A stretch of DNA of 50,610 nucleotides, from assembly GCA_946623125.1 (NCBI GenBank), contig CAMOQR010000007.1, positions 1 through 50,610 of the forward strand, written 5' to 3'. The stretch comes from an uncultured Caryophanales bacterium (lineage in GTDB: Bacteria > Bacillota_I > Bacilli_A > RF39 > UBA660). The notes under the pieces were generated by a model that ran no database searches, had not been told where the DNA came from, and saw only the letters and a program-made list of their open reading frames with translations. The number at the start of each line of letters is the position of its first letter. Position 1 is the stretch's first letter. Position numbers and translations under genes: made by a program. This document shows positions 17,728-25,800 of this stretch, piece by piece.

Positions 17728-19716
17728 ATGAAAAAATATTTATTTCATTCTTTTTGGTTTCATGAACTATTTTTTCTAATTTATTTTTTCTCTCTTGAAT
17801 TAATAACGAGAATTATGATTGGTTTTTCTATCTTTTCTCTTTCTAATATAGAGATATTTTTTGGTACCATTTTTCTTTCTTTTTTTTGTTCTTTTTTCTT
17901 ATCTTTTTTTGAACAAAAGATAAGAAAGATTTTATCAATTATCTTTCTAATTGTTATATTTCTTTATTACTTTTTAGAACTTGGACTATATCATTACTTG
18001 GGATTTTTTATGGGATTTCATAATTCTTCTCAAGGTATGAAAGTTGTTTCTTTCTTCTCGGATTTTATTCATTCTTTAGGCCTTTTTCATCTACTTTTAG
18101 TATTCCTTTGTATTCTATTTATTATTAGTTATCTATTCTTATCGAAAAAAGTAATGGATTCATCTATTACATGGATTAAAAGAGTTATAATTTTTTTTGG
18201 TGTTATCATAATATATTATGTTTCTATTCGTTTTTCTTTTTTTCAAGACTCTTTACAAACACGTACAAATTATAGTTTATGGCTAAATCCCGATAATGCA
18301 AATTTAGTTGTTTCTAATTATGGAGTTGCAATGTATGGAATATTTGATTTTAAAAGTATTTTTATCTCTCCTAAAAAAGAAGATTATCCTATTCAAAAAA
18401 GAAATATTGTAGAAACTGAAAATATGATGGTTACTGATTCTATGTGGGAGAAGTTAAATCAGTCTACAGAGAATTCTGATTATTTATACTTAAATCAGTT
18501 TTTTCAAAATAGATCTGTTTCTACTAGTAATGAAATGACTGGTATTTTTAAAGATAATAATTTAATTATTGTATTAATGGAATCTGTAAATGAGATTGGA
18601 ATTATAAATGAAAAAGATTTTCCAACTCTTTATAAGTTATATCATGAGGGGATTTCTTTTCATAACCATTATTCTCCAAGAAGTAATTGTTCTACTGGTA
18701 ATAGTGAATTTAGTGTTTTAACTTCACTATATCCTGTAAATGGCTCTTGTAATGCGAATCAGTATGGTACGATGTATCGTTATCCAGAATCTTTATATGA
18801 AGTATTTAAAAAGAATGGTTATACTACGAGTGCATTTCATAATTATTATGATCGTTATTATGATCGTACTATTATTCATAATCAGTTAGGTGTTGATCAT
18901 TATTATGGTGCTGATGAACTCGGAATATCTTATACAACAGAATATGGAGAATGGCCAAATGATATGGAATTATTTCAAAAAGCCAAAGATTACTATATGC
19001 ATGATGATAAATTTGTTGCTTATTTTGCGACGATTTCTACTCATCATCCTTATATTAATTCTACTATTTTAGGAGATCAATATATGTCTTTATGGGATAA
19101 TACTTCTTATTCTGATTCTTTAAAACGATATTTAAGTAAAATGAAAGTTTTAGATGAGGCTCTTTATGAATTATTAAATGAATTAGAAGAAGAAAAGAAA
19201 TTAGATGATACTGTTATTGTTTTATTTGGAGATCATTACCCATATGGATTAACAGACAAAGATATTAATATGTATTTGAAATTAAATGGAGCAGATTATT
19301 ATGTGAATCGAGATAGTATTATTCAAAAAAATATTGATCGTGTTCCAATGGTTATTTATCATAATAATATGGATGCAATTTCTGTTTCAAAATATACTAC
19401 TCCTGTTATTTTGGTACCTACTATTTTTAATTTATTTGGATTGGCATATGACTCTAGATTATATTTTGGTGAAGATGTTTTTTCAAAAAATTATACTAAT
19501 ATAGCATATTTTGGAGATGGTTCTTGGCAAAATAATAGGGGATATTATTCAAATATGAATCATCATATGAATTATATTGATAAGAATTATAAATATACAA
19601 AAGATCAATTATTAAAGATAAATCAGATGAGTGAAGAATTATTGGATGGAAATTCTAAGGCGATTCAAAGTGGGTATTTTGAATATTTCTATTCTAATAT
19701 CGATTTATTTGAATAG
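17728..19716 (+). CDS. LTA synthase-like sulfatase-family membrane phosphotransferase
   Basis: N-terminal TM bundle, then LIIVLMESVNEIGI, NCSTGNSEFSVLTSLYPVNG, TIVLFGDHYPYGL: alkaline-phosphatase superfamily/LtaS motifs. ATG 17728 has AAGGAG upstream; ORF-track start 17659 has none. Confidence 0.87.
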   Translation: MKKYLFHSFWFHELFFLIYFFSLELITRIMIGFSIFSLSNIEIFFGTIFLSFFCSFFLSFFEQKIRKILSIIFLIVIFLYYFLELGLYHYLGFFMGFHNSSQGMKVVSFFSDFIHSLGLFHLLLVFLCILFIISYLFLSKKVMDSSITWIKRVIIFFGVIIIYYVSIRFSFFQDSLQTRTNYSLWLNPDNANLVVSNYGVAMYGIFDFKSIFISPKKEDYPIQKRNIVETENMMVTDSMWEKLNQSTENSDYLYLNQFFQNRSVSTSNEMTGIFKDNNLIIVLMESVNEIGIINEKDFPTLYKLYHEGISFHNHYSPRSNCSTGNSEFSVLTSLYPVNGSCNANQYGTMYRYPESLYEVFKKNGYTTSAFHNYYDRYYDRTIIHNQLGVDHYYGADELGISYTTEYGEWPNDMELFQKAKDYYMHDDKFVAYFATISTHHPYINSTILGDQYMSLWDNTSYSDSLKRYLSKMKVLDEALYELLNELEEEKKLDDTVIVLFGDHYPYGLTDKDINMYLKLNGADYYVNRDSIIQKNIDRVPMVIYHNNMDAISVSKYTTPVILVPTIFNLFGLAYDSRLYFGEDVFSKNYTNIAYFGDGSWQNNRGYYSNMNHHMNYIDKNYKYTKDQLLKINQMSEELLDGNSKAIQSGYFEYFYSNIDLFE

Positions 19717-19780
19717 TTAATTACTTTGATTTTTACTTGTTTCATGTTATAATATTGAAGAATTGTTAGGAGATGAATAA

Positions 19781-20470
19781 ATGGAATATAGTGTTGGGTT
19801 AGATTGGTTGATTATTATTGCTACTTTTGTGATTACTTTAGGTTCTCAATTTTTTATTAAACATTCTTATCATAAAACGATTCGTATTTCTTCCAGTAAA
19901 GGGGTTAATGGATATGATGTTGCTAGAAAAATATTAGATTCTAATGGATTAAGTCATGTAAAGATAGAAGAGACTCCTACAGAACTTGGAGATCATTATG
20001 ATCCGAGATGTAAAGTAGTTCGTTTATCTACTGATGTATATCGAAAATCTACGATTGCTTCTATTAGTGTTGCTGCTCATGAATGTGGACATGCAATTCA
20101 AGATAAAGATGGATATTTCTTTTTAAGATTACGTAGTATGATTGTTCCTGTTGTTAATTTAGCATCTTCTCTTGGATATATTGCTATTATGATAGGATTA
20201 TTTGCTGGAGCATTTGGTTTTTTATGGATTGGTATTTTCTTAGAAGTAATTATTTTGTTCTTTCAACTTATTACTTTACCAGTTGAATTTAATGCATCTT
20301 CTCGTGGTTTAAAACAATTAAAGAGTCTTAATTTACTTACAAGTTCAGAAGAAAGTAATAGTAGAGGAATGCTTGTTGCAGCAGCACTTACATATGTTGC
20401 ATCTGTTGCTACTTCTTTACTAGAAATTTTCCGATTAATTTTAATTGCTAATTCTAGAAGGGATGATTAA
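19781..20470 (+). CDS. YugP-type zinc metallopeptidase (neutral zinc metallopeptidase family)
   Basis: SVAAHECGHAIQDKDGYFFLRLRSMIVPVVNLASSLGY, HExxH motif, LPVEFNASSRGLKQL. Confidence 0.9.
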   Translation: MEYSVGLDWLIIIATFVITLGSQFFIKHSYHKTIRISSSKGVNGYDVARKILDSNGLSHVKIEETPTELGDHYDPRCKVVRLSTDVYRKSTIASISVAAHECGHAIQDKDGYFFLRLRSMIVPVVNLASSLGYIAIMIGLFAGAFGFLWIGIFLEVIILFFQLITLPVEFNASSRGLKQLKSLNLLTSSEESNSRGMLVAAALTYVASVATSLLEIFRLILIANSRRDD

Positions 20471-20471
20471 G

Positions 20472-21374
20472 ATGATTAAAGTAGTATCAAAAATAGATGA
20501 GGCTAATTGTGTTACTCATAGTGGGACCATGCATGCAGATGAGGTGTTTGCAACTGCTTTTTTAGATTTATATTTAGGAGATGTGCGTGTTTTTCGTACT
20601 AATAATGTTGATTTTTCTCGTGTTACAGATGATATGCTTGTATATGATGTTGGTCGTGGAAAGTATGATCATCATCAAAGTGATGCATTAAAAAGAGAGA
20701 ATGGAATTCCTTATTGTTCTTTGGGATTATTATGGAAGGAATTTGGAAAAGACTTTTTAAAAAAATATGGAATTGAATTAATTGATAAAGTTTTTTTGGG
20801 AATTGATAAAGACTTTATTGAAGGAATTGATGCAGATGATAATGGAGTATTTCCTAAGATTGAGGCATCTTACCGTGTAAAAACTCTTCCTGGTATTATT
20901 AAAATATTTAATCCTAGTTATGATTCTGGAGAAATAGAATCAGAACAATTTGAAAAAGCATGTCGTATCGCAGAAGAAATATTAGAAGAAGAAATTTTTT
21001 ATATTAATGGTAAAGTTTTAGCAGAAGAAGAAATTCTGACTCTTTTAGATACTGTTGGTTCTGATGATTCTTACTTAATATTAGATCGCTTTTTACCATA
21101 TGAAGAAGTACTATTGGGTAATGAAAAGGCAAATTCTATTTTATATGTTGCTTATCCATCTAATAGAGGGGGATATGCGATTAAAGTAGTTCCTAAAAGT
21201 ATGGATGATCATAGTGCTAGAAAACCATTTCCACTTGAGTGGGCAGGTTTAGAAGGAGAAGAATTGGAAAGAGTATCTGGAATAGAGGGGCTTACATTCT
21301 GTCATACTGGTCGTTTTATTGTTAGTTGTAAATCTTTAGATACTGTTTATCAAGTATTAAATAATATTTGTTAG
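20472..21374 (+). CDS. MYG1/UPF0160-family predicted metal-dependent phosphoesterase
   Basis: THSGTMHADEVFATAFLDLYLGDVRVFRTN, VYDVGRGKYDHHQSDALKRENGIPYCSLGLLWKEFG, GIDADDNG. ATG 20472 preferred over 20445. Confidence 0.85.
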   Translation: MIKVVSKIDEANCVTHSGTMHADEVFATAFLDLYLGDVRVFRTNNVDFSRVTDDMLVYDVGRGKYDHHQSDALKRENGIPYCSLGLLWKEFGKDFLKKYGIELIDKVFLGIDKDFIEGIDADDNGVFPKIEASYRVKTLPGIIKIFNPSYDSGEIESEQFEKACRIAEEILEEEIFYINGKVLAEEEILTLLDTVGSDDSYLILDRFLPYEEVLLGNEKANSILYVAYPSNRGGYAIKVVPKSMDDHSARKPFPLEWAGLEGEELERVSGIEGLTFCHTGRFIVSCKSLDTVYQVLNNIC

Positions 21375-21456
21375 TTTACTGTTAAGTTTTAAATCTTTTC
21401 TTTTTCAACTTGAAAAAATACAAAGATTTGTTATATTTATTTAGAGGTGTATTGGA

Positions 21457-22035
21457 TTGAAAAAAGAACTTATTAAAAATTTCGTTTATATATTTTTCAT
21501 TTTATTAGTTGCAGTTTTTTCAACTTATTATATCTATTATAAATTTCAAAATGATCGTAGTGTTGATTATAATTCAGATTCTTTAAATGTTATTTATCAT
21601 GATACAAATGGGGATCATGTTGAAATTACGAAGATTACTCCTGTTACAGATTCTGTTGGATTATCTTCTAATTCTTATAATTTTACGATTCAAAATAATA
21701 TGACGATTCCTGTTCCTTATACGATTAAAATTGAAGATGATTTGGATAAAATATTAGAAGATGAATGTGGTAATAGTTTAGTTTCTAAGGATAATATTCG
21801 TATTTCTATTAAAATTGGAAAAGGTTCTAATAAGATTTATAATTTAGATGAATTAAGGGAAGGTGTTTTATATACAGATTCTTTAGAGGCACTTCAAAAA
21901 GTAGATGTGGTAATTCGTGTTTGGATTAAAAAAGATAGTATATTAGTTAGTGGTATGAATTTGCATTATCATGGTATAATTCGTGTTTTAGAAGAAGAAT
22001 ATATTTATCCTTTAGATGAGGTGGAAAATCAATGA
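21457..22035 (+). CDS. Single-TM extracellular protein of unknown function
   Basis: TTG start after AGAGGTG; N-terminal TM (NFVYIFFILLVAVFSTYYIYY); beta-rich ectodomain (SYNFTIQNNMTIPVPYTIKIEDD). Confidence 0.75.
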   Translation: MKKELIKNFVYIFFILLVAVFSTYYIYYKFQNDRSVDYNSDSLNVIYHDTNGDHVEITKITPVTDSVGLSSNSYNFTIQNNMTIPVPYTIKIEDDLDKILEDECGNSLVSKDNIRISIKIGKGSNKIYNLDELREGVLYTDSLEALQKVDVVIRVWIKKDSILVSGMNLHYHGIIRVLEEEYIYPLDEVENQ

Positions 22036-22496
22036 TGATTGATCTATCTTTATTACATAGTCAGAATTTATCTGAAATCGTTTTAAAAGAAGAATATCAA
22101 ATACCAAAATCTTATTACGAGCAGAGTGATATTTTATCTCTTTCTAAAGTTTCTGTTGATGGAATCATAGAATTTGATGGAGTAGATGATTTTTTTCGAG
22201 GGGTTATTTCAGGAAAAATGATTCTACAAGATTCTATTTCTTTAGAAGAGGTAGATTATCCTTTTCAAATAGAATATGATGATAAAATAGAAGAAAATTG
22301 TAAAAATGGTGAAAATACACTTGATATTTTCCAGTTTTTGTGGGAAAATATTGTACTAGAGGTCCCCTTACGGTTTACTAGGGTTCGTGATCTCAGTAAA
22401 TTTCATGGGGATGGATGGAAATTAATAAGTGAAGAAGATTTCAAAAAAAGTAATAATCCATTTCTTGATTTATTAAATAATTATGATAAGGAGTGA
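22032..22496 (+). CDS. yceD: DUF177/YceD family protein
   Basis: Position directly upstream of rpmF; VSVDGIIEFDGVDDFFRGVISGKMILQDSISLEEVDYPFQIEY resembles YceD. Confidence 0.8.
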   Translation: MMIDLSLLHSQNLSEIVLKEEYQIPKSYYEQSDILSLSKVSVDGIIEFDGVDDFFRGVISGKMILQDSISLEEVDYPFQIEYDDKIEENCKNGENTLDIFQFLWENIVLEVPLRFTRVRDLSKFHGDGWKLISEEDFKKSNNPFLDLLNNYDKE

Positions 22497-22502
22497 GATA
22501 CT

Positions 22503-22712
22503 ATGATGAAGTTAAATATTCAATTGTTTGCTGTTCCTTTCCGTAAAGTATCTAAGACTAGAAAAAGATTAAGAAGAAGTCATAATGCTATGGAAATTCC
22601 AGGTATGACGAAATGTTCTAATTGTGGGGAAATGATTAAGCCTCATAGAGTTTGTCCTAATTGTGGTACTTATAAAGGAAAAGTAGAAGTAAAGAAAAAT
22701 GAAGCAGAATAA
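22503..22712 (+). CDS. rpmF: 50S ribosomal protein L32 with N-terminal extension
   Basis: [54 protein letters not shown]: canonical L32 with Cys4 zinc ribbon, preceded by MMKLNIQLF. Confidence 0.96.
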   Translation: MMKLNIQLFAVPFRKVSKTRKRLRRSHNAMEIPGMTKCSNCGEMIKPHRVCPNCGTYKGKVEVKKNEAE

Positions 22713-22728
22713 TTATTCTGTTTTTTTT
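22705..22728 (+). terminator. Rho-independent terminator overlapping the rpmF stop codon
   Basis: CAGAAT AATT ATTCTG followed by eight T. Confidence 0.75.
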
Positions 22729-22810
22729 GTCTTTTAACTGGCTTTTTTTATGATGTTAAGGTATAATGATTTATAGTAGGTTATATAAAAAAAGATATGG
22801 AGTTGAGAGT

Positions 22811-25800
22811 ATGTTTCATAGGACAAATTCTAAAAAAGGATTTACTTTAATTGAGTTAATGGCAGTTATTATTATTGTAGGTATTTTATCTATTTTATCG
22901 ATTGGTGCTATTACTCGTTTTATTGCGAAATCTAGACAACAAAAAGTTGTTCAAAATAAGAAAAATATTGTGATGGCTGCTGAGATGTATCTTCAATCTA
23001 ATCGTGACTTAATGCCTAAAATGATAGGAGATCATGCATCTGTTAAAATGTTAGATTTACGTAATGCTAATTATTTAAAAGAAGATGTATCTAATGAAAA
23101 AGGGGAAGACTGTATGAAAGAGTCTTTCGTTTATGTCTTTAAGTTATCTGATTCAGATTATTCTTATACTCCACATTTATATTGTGGGGATGAAAAGGCT
23201 CCAGCAGAATATGTTCCTGCATCTCCTTATCTTGTTGATCATTCCGTAACAAATGACGGAGAAACAAAAAAAGTTAAAGTTTTATTTTCTGGTTCTAATG
23301 ATGTTAAAAAAGCAAATTTTTCATTTGTTTTAAAAGGTGATCAGTCTGGGGAACTTGGAATTTATAGTTACAGTTATTCTATTTTGGCAAAAATTGGAGG
23401 AGAAAGTACTTTTACAGAGGTTTATAACTCTGGTACGTTAGAAGCAAATTTAGTTCCTTCTGTTGAATTTCAGTCTCGTCCAATTTCATCTTACTTGGAT
23501 TTAAGTGGTACGACTAATATTGAAGTACGTGTTACAGCACTTAATGAAGAAGGTGGATTCTTATCTTATGAAACTCAAGGTTTGGCTGCATTTGGAGGAT
23601 CTAGCTATGTAGATACGGTTAATCCATTATGTCCAGCATTAGATGATTATGCAGGTCGTATTGGTGAGCCAAGAGATTTTGATGACTGGATTAATAAGAG
23701 CGATATTGGAACAAATCGTTATCCAAGATTAATTACTCTACGTTGTGATGATGGAGATGGTTCTGGATGTAAACGTGATACATTCTCTCAATCATGGCCT
23801 GATACATCAGAAGAATATAAGTTTGGTGTTATGTTTGGCAAAATTGTAATGGAAGATAATGCGGTAACTGATGAGAATGGTAATCGAAAAGATGCAAATT
23901 CTATTGTTTGTCCTATTAATGTATTTGTAGATGTTAAGTCACCATCTATTGAAATTACTCCAAGAAACCCTAAAAACAATTCTTTAGCAGGAGATGGTCC
24001 TTTATTTAGTACAAATGAGGGTAAACTTGTTTTAGAGGATGGCCCTGAACCTGTTGCGGATCCTTTAGAGAAAACAATCACTGCCAAGGATTATAAGAAG
24101 ATATTCTTAGGATTTGATATTGATCCTGAAGATGCTCAAAAATATGGTATTGCAGAAGATGATTTGGATTCTGCTGGATGGATGAATAAAGAAAATTATC
24201 CTGATGGAATTGAATATGAAGTTATGATTTCTGATAATATTTACTTAACTGGTTATACATGGGAAGTTAATGCTCCATATCAGGGAGTGGAAACTGCTAA
24301 TTATGAGACATTATATTCTGATCAGTATGAAGGAAGCTCTTGGTGGAGAAATGAACATGATGAGACAAAAGTAGATGAAGATGCAGTGCTTGAGTCTAAG
24401 ACTCCGCTTGATCCGGTTACCAATCAATATGTGTTTAAAATAGCCTTTAAAGAAGAGGGTGCAAGATACGGAGTACTTACTGTATACGATAGAGCAGGAA
24501 ATGCTTCTAAAGTCTACATTTATGCTAATCTAGATCGTACACCACCTCCACTTGATTATCCTGCTCAAGATGATTTAGAAACTAAATTTTATAAAGTTCC
24601 AAATCCTCATGTAAATGCTGGTGTTAGCCCTTCTGCTATTCAAAAAAGAATGAGTATTAGAGGAGATGGTGCTTGCGAGAACGATAATCCTGATAAATAT
24701 ACTCCATTAGTTTCTAATAATGTTTTTTCTCTTGATGCACAAAAACCACAATATAATATGAATGAATTACTTGTTCCACCCCAAAATGTTACACAGGAAA
24801 TGTATGATAATGCTTGTGCTGATTATATTCCTGCTGATCAGGCTGATTCTGCTGATCCTTGGTTTCAAGGATATAATGTTTGTTGTGAACCTGATTTTAA
24901 AGAGGATGCAATTACTTCTTGCTATTTCTTTAATGTAAATGGAAGTGGAATGCCTTTAAAACCTTGTGAAAGTAATCTTCCATTAAATGGAAAAGGAACT
25001 GTTTATGGAATAAAAAAAGGACAAGCCTTAGAAAATTTAACTAAAGGAACTGATAAAAGTACTTTATTTAAAAATATGGATGGTTCTTATCAAGATCATG
25101 AGGTTCAAGATGAATATAATACTCCTACTACTTCTCAGAGTACAGAAGAGGATTTACTAAATGCACGTCGTGTAGGATGCTATAAGATTGGTTCACTTGA
25201 AGGAAACAATGGAATAGAGCCAAAAGACCCTAATGATCCTAATTTGGAAGAATATCAAGCAGGTACTTGGTCAAACGAATCATTAATATGTGGGCCACTT
25301 GATAATATGGCAAAAGATAATTTTGTCACAAGTGATGAAGGTAATGAGGTTGAAATTGATAATGAAATATCTGGTTGGTTTGCAGTAGAGGTTAACGTTT
25401 ATAAACAGGATGGACAGCAAATTATACCAAAATATAGTTATTATAGTAATGATTCAAACAGGCCTACAGAGTTTAGTACTATTCCAACTTATAATTATAC
25501 AGATCCTGAGCATTTTGATTCTCATCTAATCTATGTTAATGATCGTTCTTCTTGGATAACTTTAAAAGAGCAGGGTACTCATAAATTAGTTTGGACTACA
25601 TGTGATAAGGCTGGAAACTGTTATGATGATTCTGATGAGGATTTAATTGAGGAAAAGGGTAATAATACTGTTATTGTAAAAATTGATACTGTTAATCCAT
25701 TATGCCAAAATTCAATTAAATATACAAAGTATGTTAACAGAAAAGGCGCAGTAAAAATTGGAACAACATATAATAGTGAAAGTGGTATTGGACCAAACTC

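Noticed and set aside
21391-21430. AT-rich imperfect hairpin (aaatcttttctttttcaacttgaaaaaatacaaagattt) as a terminator
   Set aside because: Symmetry is present but the stem is AT-only with mismatches and no clear T-run follows; not strong enough to call.
22503-22530. MKLNIQLFA motif as evidence of a phage capsid remnant
   Set aside because: Such N-termini occur on phage capsid/scaffold proteins, but the rest of the ORF is a complete L32 with zinc ribbon next to yceD and no phage genes are nearby; better explained as a Prp-type extension.
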